Part shown: in pieces, positions 50,026 through 57,999 of the stretch
Layout of the letters: the number at the start of each line of letters is the position of its first letter
Numbering within the stretch: position 1 is the stretch's first letter
DNA from: Paenibacillus alginolyticus DSM 5050 = NBRC 15375
GTDB taxonomy: Bacteria; Bacillota; Bacilli; Paenibacillales; NBRC-103111
Assembly (NCBI RefSeq): GCF_000422905.1
Contig: NZ_AUGY01000009.1
Location: forward strand, 1 to 64,000
DNA: 64,000 nucleotides
Reading direction: 5' to 3'
The notes under the pieces: model-generated
What the model saw: the letters and a program-made list of their open reading frames with translations, nothing else
Databases searched by the model: none
Told to the model about the DNA's origin: nothing
Position numbers and translations under genes: made by a program

Positions 50026-50784
50026 TTATTTACCAGTCCAATAATCAAACGTCAGCACATTGTTTTTGAAAAAAGAATAGGGCAAGTAACAATAGCCTTG
50101 ATCTCCCCATGCTTTCCCCCATGAATTCCGAACGATGACGGTTCCTTGGCCCTTCTGCTTACCATCTCGATATCCGACGGCCAATAAAGCATGACCGCCT
50201 AATAGCTGCTCTTTTTTCCGATTCGGGTAAGGGATCTTGCCTGTTTTTGCCGCCAGTGGGCTTTCGAAGGATTCATACAACCAGATTCCGAAGACAACAG
50301 GCTGGCCATCAGCTAATGCAGCTTTAATCCCTGCCAAATCGTGGATCCGATGATAGCCTTCAATACGATAGGCACCTGCTGCAGCTTCCGCCTCAGAATC
50401 AGGTGTTTCTTTAAATTTGGCTATACGATAAGGCCATTCGGCTTCCGTACATACCCCAATTTTATGCAGTACTTTCATGCCATCACGTACAGTTGCTCCC
50501 GAGTCACGGTTGATCGCACCTTCTAATTTACGCTCATGCCAATAATGAAAAAGACGAGATAGCCGGATCGTTGAATCTCGTTCTTGACGAAGCCAATACT
50601 CACGGAGCCCGCTTACAATGGCATTCGATGTGCAGGAGCCTAAATTTCCCTGATTCACAATAGGAGACAGCTCCTTGCGCAAATCCACTTTGCGAGGCAA
50701 TTGCGATTCCCGAATATAATTCACGCTTCGGTAATAATAATCCCGAAAATCACGCTGGTCCCGTTTAACCGTGTACTTACGCAT
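50026..50784 (-). CDS. papain-like (C1 family) cysteine protease
   Basis: 252-residue protein with the full C1 active site: oxyanion Gln and nucleophile Cys in VNQGNLGSCTSNAI, catalytic His in GGHALLAVGYRDG and Asn in VRNSWGKAWGDQGY. No signal peptide or long inhibitory propeptide is visible; only about 50 residues precede the catalytic Cys region (YTVKRDQRDFRDYYY), as in bacterial cytoplasmic C1 proteins. ATG 50784 has AGGAGG; the longer in-frame extension has none. Target unknown. Confidence 0.9.
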   Translation of the reverse strand: MRKYTVKRDQRDFRDYYYRSVNYIRESQLPRKVDLRKELSPIVNQGNLGSCTSNAIVSGLREYWLRQERDSTIRLSRLFHYWHERKLEGAINRDSGATVRDGMKVLHKIGVCTEAEWPYRIAKFKETPDSEAEAAAGAYRIEGYHRIHDLAGIKAALADGQPVVFGIWLYESFESPLAAKTGKIPYPNRKKEQLLGGHALLAVGYRDGKQKGQGTVIVRNSWGKAWGDQGYCYLPYSFFKNNVLTFDYWTGK

Positions 50785-50850
50785 CTCGTAGCCTCCTAGT
50801 GTGTTTGCAGAATTGTACTGCAGTATATTCAACCATAGGCTACAGCGTGC

Positions 50851-50886
50851 AAAAAGCACGCATCCCTATCGAATGCGTGCTTTTTT
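50851..50886 (-). terminator. terminator overlapping the end of the glycosyltransferase gene
   Basis: AAAAAGCACGCAT pairs with ATGCGTGCTTTTTT around a 9-nt loop. On the minus strand its 5' arm encodes the last residues of the GT4 protein (KKARIR-stop) and the 3' arm ends in TTTTT. Confidence 0.9.
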
Positions 50887-51855
50887 CTGATTACTTTTCA
50901 TTACTTTTTGATATATTTGCAAGTATTTTGTTGTCATCTGGGACGTTGTAAATCTACGAATGACATAACGACGAAGAACAGCCGGATGCGGGTACTTCCC
51001 TTCTTTTACCTTAGCAACCATTTCAGAAACAGAGCGGCAGATTAATCGAGGAAACCCCGCCATAACTTCGGACGCACCACGTTTCAAGGCAATTACCGGT
51101 GTGCCGCAGGCCATAGCCTCAATCATAACGAGTCCAAAAGGCTCTTCCCACAGCGTAGGAAACAGCAAACAACTTGCATATTTGAGCAGCTTCTGTCTAT
51201 TCTTCCCTCCAATAGGGCCAACAAAATTGATGTTGGGATTTCTTCTAATTCGAGGTGCAATTTCATTATTAAAAAATATTTTATTTTTTATCGGTCCAGC
51301 AATAATAAGTTTTTTATTCGTTCTCTCCGCAATCTCAATGGCTTGCAGAACACCTTTCTCTCGCAGAATACGTCCCATAAATAACATATAATTGCGCTTT
51401 TTATCACTGAATTCATATTCATTAGGGTTAAGTCCATTATATACATAGTGTCCTCGATTTTTGCCCATCACCTTTCTAGCTCGCATGGAAAGATATACAG
51501 GATGCTTCACTCTTTGCTTTACAGGGAGATGTAAGGTACACACTATCGGAATACGAAGATTGAGCCGTCCAAGTGCAGATCTAAACGTATGATCATGAAT
51601 AACGTTAACATCACGCGGCAACCTACTCAAGACATACTTTGCTATTCCTTGATTACGAAGCCCCCTTGGAAACGGGACAAGTTTAGCGCTTGTTCGACTC
51701 CCGCTAGCAGCAAAAATAGTAACCCGATGACCTCTTCGGACTAGATTCTCAGTCAATTCATAAACTATCTTTTCTGTCCCTCCCTGATTCGTGGGCGGAA
51801 GCTTCTGTGCATTTGGAAAGTTGGAAATCACCTGCACAATGTGAAGACGCTTCAT
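50866..51855 (-). CDS. GT4-family glycosyltransferase
   Basis: 329-residue GT-B glycosyltransferase. N-terminal Gly-rich loop GGTEKIVYELTENLVRRGH, HDHTF, and in the C-terminal half the nucleotide-sugar signature PTLWEEPFGLVMIEAMACGTPVIAL with the E-x7-E retaining motif. Basic C-terminal tail. It lies seven bases after galU, so the pair probably uses UDP-glucose to build a cell-surface or lipid-linked glycan; acceptor unknown. Confidence 0.9.
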   Translation of the reverse strand: MKRLHIVQVISNFPNAQKLPPTNQGGTEKIVYELTENLVRRGHRVTIFAASGSRTSAKLVPFPRGLRNQGIAKYVLSRLPRDVNVIHDHTFRSALGRLNLRIPIVCTLHLPVKQRVKHPVYLSMRARKVMGKNRGHYVYNGLNPNEYEFSDKKRNYMLFMGRILREKGVLQAIEIAERTNKKLIIAGPIKNKIFFNNEIAPRIRRNPNINFVGPIGGKNRQKLLKYASCLLFPTLWEEPFGLVMIEAMACGTPVIALKRGASEVMAGFPRLICRSVSEMVAKVKEGKYPHPAVLRRYVIRRFTTSQMTTKYLQIYQKVMKSNQKKARIR

Positions 51856-51861
51856 CCCCTA

Positions 51862-52734
51862 TCACTCCGTTTCTCTTAACATTTTTTCCATGTGTTCGCG
51901 AAGCCATGACCTCAGATCGGCTCTCTTGTTCGCTTCAGAAAGAATCGATGTAATAAATCCTCTATGATTTCCAACATCATGCCATTGCCCCTTTACCTCA
52001 CAGGCATAAATGGCTTCGATTTCGTTCAACGTAATCAGTGCGTCCGTCAACTGAATTTCTTTACCAACGCCTGGCTTTTGAGTGGCCAGCACATCAAAAA
52101 TCTGAGGTGTCAAAATGTAACGACCCAGTATGGCCAAATTAGACGGCGACATAGGAAGAACTGGTTTTTCAATAAGGTTTAATACACTATAAAAACCTTC
52201 ATGCAGATCTTTAGCATCTATAATTCCGTAATTCGAAACGAATTGATCCTCAACTTCCTGAACACCAATAATTGACCTCTGATATCGATCATAGTAATGG
52301 ATTAACTGCGCCAGTGCAGGCGTTTCGGCATCAAAAAACGTATCTCCTAATAACACCGCAAAAGGTTCATTTCCAACGAAAGAACGGGCGCACCAAATAG
52401 CATGTCCTAGTCCAAACGGCTCGGTTTGGCGAATATAGTGAAGATTGGCTAGCTGGGTTGGCTCCTGCACACGCCCAAGAAGATCAAACTTCTCACGCGC
52501 TGTAAGATAGCTTTCCAATTCAAAAGCGGTATCAAAGTGATCTTCGATCGCTTTCTTCCCTTTCCCTGTCACGATGATAATGTCTTCAATGCCTGAAGCT
52601 ACCGCCTCTTCTACGATAAATTGAATGGTTGGTTTATCTATGATAGGCAGCATTTCCTTTGGCATAGCTTTGGTTGCCGGTAGGAATCGCGTGCCCAAAC
52701 CTGCAGCTGGTATGACCGCTTTTCGAATCTTCAA
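51862..52734 (-). CDS. galU: UTP-glucose-1-phosphate uridylyltransferase
   Basis: Makes UDP-glucose. The 290-residue product begins MKIRKAVIPAAGLGTRFLPATKAMPKEMLPI, the nucleotidyltransferase signature, and contains FGLGHAIWCARSFVGNEPFAVLLGD and ILTPQIFDVL. The start is probably TTG 52734; an in-frame ATG four codons earlier (52746) is possible. Co-transcribed with the GT4 gene. Confidence 0.95.
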   Translation of the reverse strand: MKIRKAVIPAAGLGTRFLPATKAMPKEMLPIIDKPTIQFIVEEAVASGIEDIIIVTGKGKKAIEDHFDTAFELESYLTAREKFDLLGRVQEPTQLANLHYIRQTEPFGLGHAIWCARSFVGNEPFAVLLGDTFFDAETPALAQLIHYYDRYQRSIIGVQEVEDQFVSNYGIIDAKDLHEGFYSVLNLIEKPVLPMSPSNLAILGRYILTPQIFDVLATQKPGVGKEIQLTDALITLNEIEAIYACEVKGQWHDVGNHRGFITSILSEANKRADLRSWLREHMEKMLRETE

Positions 52735-52925
52735 ACATATCACCATCTCTCAATTAAAATGAATAAGCTTTATGTTTAAAATATGCAAATCCCTTTGGAA
52801 TGCTACGGACATGTATCTTTTTCTCTCAAAAATATAACTTAATTAATGTTAAGCTTCGCCTACCCTCACACCAACGATTAACTTAGTTCTGCATGTGTTT
52901 ATCCGGTTAATAGCGCACAAAAAAA

Positions 52926-52947
52926 GAGCCTACCCGCAGGTAAGCTC
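52926..52947 (-). terminator. terminator downstream of the copper-amine-oxidase-like gene
   Basis: GAGCCTACC, CGC, AGGTAAGCTC imperfect stem; on the minus strand it is followed by a run of seven T residues. Confidence 0.75.
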
Positions 52948-52967
52948 CATTTGAAACTACAAACTTA

Positions 52968-53815
52968 TTAATCTTCGTAAATCACGACTGACTTCGTCTC
53001 TTCTTCCCATTTAACCGTAGCTTTTAGAGCTTCGCTGATGAAACGAACCGGTACAACCGTGTTACCTTCAACGATGGCTGCAGGAACTTCCAGTGTTACT
53101 TCTTTACCGTCTACAGTAGCTTTCGTGCTATCGATAAAAAGCTTTACTGTAATTCCGCCACGAGTAACCGTTACTGAACGTTCTTCCGCGTTCCATGTTA
53201 CTTCAGCTTTTAGCGATTCCGAAATCGCACGGAATGGTACAACGTGCTGCCATCTTTAATAAAAGGATTTACTTCCAAAGCAGGCTCCTCACCATTCACA
53301 TACAAAAGCACGCCTTTTTTCCCTAGTTTTTCATAAAGCTTGCCCAGTTTCTTGTAGGAATTCAAGTTCTTTAAGTTTGCTTTTACGGCTTCCTTTTGAA
53401 CATAAACTGCATCGGTTACACTCCCCTGCTCGTCCAATACATCTGCAACAGCAGAAAGTGCAGCATCTCGATCTTTAATCGCATCAAGTTCAGCCTTTAA
53501 TTCGTCGCTAATGTGAGCACCGTAGTTTGTCAAAAGTAGATCAGCAATAACAGCTCCGGCTGGCTTATCCTTTACATTCTCGAGCGCATGAAGAAGACCA
53601 AGATAACCGTTTTTCCCTTGGTTTCCATATGTATCCGAGGTTACAGTTGCAGTCATATCTTCTTTAACTTTCACATTTAGTTCTACTGCTGGCTTGGACG
53701 AATCTGCTTTATCAGCATTGTTGCCATTCTCGAATTTTGCAAATGCAGATCCTGTCATAAGACTAGTTACAACAATGCATGTAGCTGTGATCATCCAGGG
53801 CTTGTTCATTTTCAT
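52968..53815 (-). pseudogene. secreted copper-amine-oxidase N-terminal-like (stalk) domain protein, frameshifted
   Basis: The N-terminal frame (201 codons) has a signal peptide ending GSAFA (about residue 26), a helical middle, and runs into the PF07833-type domain at YVNGEEPALEVNPFIKDGST. There it derails into a short tail and stops at 53210. In another frame the domain continues without break (VPFRAISESLKAEVTW, GKEVTLEVPA, VPVRFISEALKATVKW) to a stop at 52968-52970. One missing base near 53235-53244 (TTGTACC where TTGGTACC would restore LVPFR) explains it. Either a real mutation or a sequence error; if intact, the product is a secreted surface-type domain protein of unknown ligand. Confidence 0.85.
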
Positions 53816-53940
53816 AATAACGACGCCTCGGTTGTTGGGATTTATTAACTCCCTAACATATTCGACAGGATTCCAATTATTGGAGGGGTCTTAGAGAGAA
53901 TTGAAAAAAACCAACCAAACCGCAGAGTTGTTATGATAGA

Positions 53941-53976
53941 AAGAGCCATGAGAAGCAACTGCTATCCAAGGCTCTT
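53941..53976 (-). terminator. terminator of the rhamnose mutarotase gene
   Basis: AAGAGCC (53941-53947) pairs with GGCTCTT (53970-53976) around a 22-nt loop; TTTCTAT follows on the minus strand. Stem of 7 bp. Confidence 0.6.
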
Positions 53977-53983
53977 CTTCTAG

Positions 53984-54310
53984 CTATTTCAAATAAAACA
54001 CTTCACGCATTGGTTGAATAGGCGCCGCTTCACGGAAGTCGAAGGAACCTACGACCATCTTCGAAGTAATCGCATTCCATCGATTGCAAGCTTCACTTTC
54101 TGCTAAGTAAGCGAAAGCAGCTTCCACATCATCGCACAAGAAGCAATAAAAAAACTGTGTACCATTTTGAAAGATCGAGTAATCTCTAATCCCGGCTTTC
54201 GTGTGCTCTTCCATAATTTCCGGCCATGGAGCCAGATGCATAGTCACGTATTCCTCTAAGTCTTCTTCACGAATGGTCCATGTCCATGCGAATTTCCCGC
54301 TATTCGTCAT
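53984..54310 (-). CDS. rhaM: L-rhamnose mutarotase family protein
   Basis: 108-residue dimeric alpha/beta-barrel protein. Family landmarks: WTWTIREEDLEEYVTMHLAPWPEIMEEHTKAGIRDYSIF with the conserved His, and FCDD-like FLCDDVEAAFAYLAESEACNRW. RhaM interconverts alpha and beta L-rhamnose anomers. ATG 54310 has GAAGGGTG upstream. No other rhamnose genes are nearby, so the assignment to rhamnose itself is less sure than the family. Confidence 0.85.
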   Translation of the reverse strand: MTNSGKFAWTWTIREEDLEEYVTMHLAPWPEIMEEHTKAGIRDYSIFQNGTQFFYCFLCDDVEAAFAYLAESEACNRWNAITSKMVVGSFDFREAAPIQPMREVFYLK

Positions 54311-54408
54311 ATGGTCACCCTTCCCCCTTAACATGTAATCAATTGTACTTTACCGCGGTAACTTCGCATCGTCAATAAACATCGTCACCCATACTTATAA
54401 ACAGTAAA

Positions 54409-54436
54409 AGACGACAGCCAATTAGGGCCGCCGTCT
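54409..54436 (-). terminator. terminator of the MFS transporter gene
   Basis: AGACGACAGCC and GGCCGCCGTCT form an 11-bp stem with two G-U pairs in the minus-strand RNA, followed by TTTTAC. Confidence 0.7.
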
Positions 54437-54454
54437 CTTGTTACATGGTGTTTA

Positions 54455-55630
54455 TTATTCGATTTTACGGGATGCTACAATGAACCAAATGAGAAAAGCG
54501 CAGCACAATAGCGCAAGAAAGCCATAGCCGCCGAACACGTCATATTTTGAGGCAAAGTAACCGAAGCCAAGACCAGCGAGCATGTGCACGAGGTTCTCCC
54601 CTAACGACTGGAAAGAATCGATTGTTGCCCGCATAGAGGAATCCGTCCGGTGATGCAAGTAGCCCGAAGCGATTGGCTCCATCACGCCGGAGAACAAGCA
54701 AATGATGAACATTGCCGTGAGGCCGATGAAATCCTTACTAAGTGCGACATACGTGAAGCCGACGGCGAAAATAACCATAATCATGAAAATCAATACTCTA
54801 TGGCTGAACCAACGTATCAGCATGTGTGACATCAGATTGCCAGGAAGCTGCAGCAGCATGATCCCTGCTGATAATACGCCGAAGTATACAACTGGAATAC
54901 CTAGTCTGCTCGCGTATAACTGCCAGAACTCTTCAATATACCCCATCGCAGCGCCTGTCACCATGGCTGAAAGCATCACAATGGAGACACTTGGGTTCGC
55001 TCTAAAAAAGCGCAGAGACATCACGATATATGTCTTGAAAGGAATTGCTTCCTCGACAGAAGTGTTGTCCTCAGCAGCCGGTTCAATCAATACCAATGAG
55101 ATGGCTAGAGCGATTAGCGTGCTTCCGAGTGATATCCAGTAGTTCAGCTCAAGGCCGTACTTACTTGCAAGCAAGCTTCCGCACAGTGCAGCGAGTATGG
55201 CAGATACGAAGCCGCAGGCATTCAATCTGCCCAGTTGTTTTTCGAACGTAGAAGCCTTCCCTTGCAGCAGCAAGGAGTCGTAAAGCAAGGCATTCTCTGA
55301 GCCGCTGCTGGCTGATCTGCTCACGCCCGCCAAGAAAACAACCAAGGCAAAGTGCCAGAATTCCGTCGCATACAGTAGAATCAGAAACTCACTGCACCTC
55401 AAGAGGGAGCTTAGTACTAGCATCCTTTTTCGGCCCCACTTGTCGGCCATAATGCCAGTTGGAATCTCCAGAAGGACAATGGTCAGCGCATAAATGATTT
55501 CGGTAAACACGACCATCTGAATGGTCATGCCCCGCTCTTCCCAGAATAGCGTTTCGATAACGTAGGCTGGGATAAGGCTGGAAAAGAAGCGGAGCGCAAA
55601 TAGTTTGCGAAGATTGGCTGTGTAATCCAT
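54455..55630 (-). CDS. MFS transporter
   Basis: 391-residue protein with about 12 membrane segments. The loop 2-3 motif of the family is visible as GIMADKWGRKRMLVLSS, preceded by LLEIPTG. Resembles drug or metabolite efflux MFS proteins; no substrate can be inferred. ATG start with AGGAGAGG upstream. It stands alone, with a terminator after it. Confidence 0.9.
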   Translation of the reverse strand: MDYTANLRKLFALRFFSSLIPAYVIETLFWEERGMTIQMVVFTEIIYALTIVLLEIPTGIMADKWGRKRMLVLSSLLRCSEFLILLYATEFWHFALVVFLAGVSRSASSGSENALLYDSLLLQGKASTFEKQLGRLNACGFVSAILAALCGSLLASKYGLELNYWISLGSTLIALAISLVLIEPAAEDNTSVEEAIPFKTYIVMSLRFFRANPSVSIVMLSAMVTGAAMGYIEEFWQLYASRLGIPVVYFGVLSAGIMLLQLPGNLMSHMLIRWFSHRVLIFMIMVIFAVGFTYVALSKDFIGLTAMFIICLFSGVMEPIASGYLHHRTDSSMRATIDSFQSLGENLVHMLAGLGFGYFASKYDVFGGYGFLALLCCAFLIWFIVASRKIE

Positions 55631-55822
55631 GAAAGAACTCCTCTCCTAATCTGATTGGCTAGTTGGGCTCAATCAAATCAGGGGGGCGCTCGTGGCGGAC
55701 TAACGGTTACGTCTTAGCAAGGAGGTCGTGCGAAAGCTATCATATTGGGGTCTCTCCTTTCATTTAGATCGTAGTTAACCCCATCATAAGTTGCGAAACA
55801 GGGCGCGTCAATGATTCTAGGA

Positions 55823-56454
55823 TCATTGTCTCTTTTTTACTTTTTTCCGCCACAACACCCAAGCAAGCATGCACATCGAAATAACCGCTCCAGCTAATCC
55901 AAGTCCCATGTCTTTTTGAGTATCAAAAACATCACCTTGCAGACCGACATATTCCAATCCCTTTTGCCCAGCTACAAAAGCAGCCCCCATCTCTATGATT
56001 TCGAAACAGGCGCTGCAACTGAAACAGACAGCCACGGGAATGATATAAGACCAAAAACCACGTAGTGCGGCGGCTCGTGTTAGCAATTCACGGAATGGAT
56101 ATGTCCAGAACAAACCGAATGCGAAATGAACGACCCGATCGTAGTAGCTTCTCTGTGTATGAAACGAAGCTTTCAGCCACATATCGAAAGGTGTACCCTC
56201 ATAGGTATAATGAGCCCATAGGTATGTAAGCAAAGAAAAATAAACATGAGTAAATAGGAAGCATTAGAGAACCGAAAAACTTCATAAGTGAAAGCGAGAA
56301 TAAGCACGACGATAACGGGGAGTATGCTCTCAATAAGCCATTATATCCGGTCAGTGGGTGCGATGGCCGTAAATCCCCAATACACAGCAAGCATGAAGAT
56401 CATCAAATGCAAAGGCCAATTGCGGGAAAACGGTATGTCCGGGTTCGTCAGCAT
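55823..56454 (-). pseudogene. DUF2238 (YjdF-like) inner-membrane protein, broken
   Basis: The 3' part (55823-56233) encodes YDRVVHFAFGLFWTYPFREL and EIIEMGAAFVAGQKGLEYVGLQGDVFDTQKDM, signature DUF2238 sequence. The matching N-terminal part lies upstream in another frame: ATG 56452-56454 after AAAAGGAACGG, then SRNWPLHLMIFMLAVYWG and FSNASYLLMFIFLCLHTYG. It is interrupted by an in-frame TAA (DRI-stop-WLIES) and by a one-base loss at TATGGG(C)TCAT near 56216. With both repaired the protein would have about 210 residues with several spans. Two independent lesions argue for real decay. Confidence 0.85.
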
Positions 56455-56587
56455 GTTCGTCCGTTCCTTTTACACAGGCTGCTAATCATATAGAAGTTAA
56501 CCTTTCCGATTGTATGTTTTTTGTCTGGTTTACAAATACACAAAATCCCGTTAGCCATTTCGGCCATTGGGAGATTTATGTATGACT

Positions 56588-56746
56588 TTAGTCTTCTGGT
56601 GTACGATCCAAGTATAAACGGGTCACGGAAGTAGCATCGCCATTTTCAATATCTTCTTCCGTTGCTTTTTTTTCAAGAGGATCATGCGTGTTCATACCCG
56701 GTGCAATTGTCGGCTCGTTATGGTTGGATTGGGACTTCTCTTTCAA
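56588..56746 (-). CDS. hypothetical 52-aa acidic protein
   Basis: Start at TTG 56746, which has a near-perfect GGAGGTG six bases upstream. Product MKEKSQSNHNEPTIAPGMNT and on, ending in TSVTRLYLDRTPED; hydrophilic, acidic, no membrane span. A longer frame upstream has no ribosome site. Family not recognised. Confidence 0.65.
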   Translation of the reverse strand: MKEKSQSNHNEPTIAPGMNTHDPLEKKATEEDIENGDATSVTRLYLDRTPED

Positions 56747-57096
56747 ATTGATCACCTCCATCAACCATAGTTTGGATAAATTTGCCGATCCTATACTTGG
56801 ACGGTCAAATTCTGTGCAATAAGGGCAGAGAATCAAATATCCAAATTGGTTTTTTGGCATCCCCAGCAGGATGTTGGAGTTTGGGGTGGCTCTAGACAGT
56901 CATTAATGTAAAAAGTACATCAAAATTTGTTAAAAGTGACTCATCTGGCGAGTAATCATGCATTTTGTACATCAAATTCAGGCCAAACTCTGGCCTTGAG
57001 CCAGAATCGGTTAATTTTGATGTAATTTTTGCAGCTTCTGCCTATCGAAAGGTAGTTTTAACAGAAATTAACTGCACTTTTTGCATGAAAATTCGT

Positions 57097-57930
57097 TTAT
57101 AAAGCAATCTCTGCCGTTTCACGGACAAGCGCTTCAAATATGCCGATTGCCTTATACAAATCAGAACGTTCAGCTGTCAAGCAGGCGAAGCCCTCCCGAA
57201 CGCGTGACTCGAAATCACTTGGAGCCAACTGAAAACGACTACACTGTGCCACCGCCCCTTTTTCGTTCAAAAGATAAACCCCATTGCAAGCAAACAATAC
57301 TTGCGTTAAACAACTTACCGTCCGAAAGAGATGACCAGCCGCATAAGATACATCCTTGCGACTCCATGCTTTTTTGGCATTCGATACGGAAAAATCCGCT
57401 TCCCACATAAACTTCGCGATTGTCGCTTGCCGAAGGGGATCCGGATACGGATCTGTCAACGTCTTCATCTCAGCCACTAGGCCATCCGGATCCCAGAGAG
57501 GTCGGCAATACGCTGCTTCTCCCATGTAAATAGATGTGCAGAATCCATGAGGATGCCCAGGCTGATAATGGATGTCAATCCGCCCTTTACGACAATCGGT
57601 GATCACTCCAGTTACAATCTCAGCATCACGGTAGAGGAGGTCCATTGAATATCCTCCCATCTTTAACCAGCCTCCACCGTTAATCCATGGCCACCAGCCG
57701 CCTATCGGCGTAATTAGTCCATTACGATGTTCGTCGTCTAGTGCCGATGCTAAACTTTCGAGAGCCTCCGTGTCGATCGGGTATCCAGATTGATAGTAGA
57801 GTCCAATGTCAATGTCGGATTCCGATGTTTCAGTACCACAGGCCCGAGATCCGCCTAACACGACCGCTTTGATTCCCGGGATATGACGTAATTGCCGAAC
57901 AGCTGATTCCATTACAACGTTTGCATCCAT
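57097..57930 (-). CDS. nucleotidyltransferase-domain protein
   Basis: 277-residue protein with the pol-beta superfamily motif GGSRACGTETSESDIDIGLY (Gly-Ser and Asp-x-Asp for metal/NTP) and a later acidic residue in YSMDLLYRD. The C-terminal half is helical (about 150-275), as in DUF4037 or aminoglycoside-type transferases. No toxin-antitoxin partner is adjacent. GGAGG-type site upstream of ATG 57930. Substrate unknown. Confidence 0.85.
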   Translation of the reverse strand: MDANVVMESAVRQLRHIPGIKAVVLGGSRACGTETSESDIDIGLYYQSGYPIDTEALESLASALDDEHRNGLITPIGGWWPWINGGGWLKMGGYSMDLLYRDAEIVTGVITDCRKGRIDIHYQPGHPHGFCTSIYMGEAAYCRPLWDPDGLVAEMKTLTDPYPDPLRQATIAKFMWEADFSVSNAKKAWSRKDVSYAAGHLFRTVSCLTQVLFACNGVYLLNEKGAVAQCSRFQLAPSDFESRVREGFACLTAERSDLYKAIGIFEALVRETAEIAL

Positions 57931-57999
57931 GTTCCATAGCCTCCATTCCAGATGAAAGCCAGCCCAACAAGATGAAGGGCGAGCTCTATCACCTATGAT

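Noticed and set aside
56199-56390. Separate small membrane protein
   Set aside because: It overlaps the DUF2238 pseudogene in the wrong frame; the real N-terminal part reads in another frame from ATG 56454.
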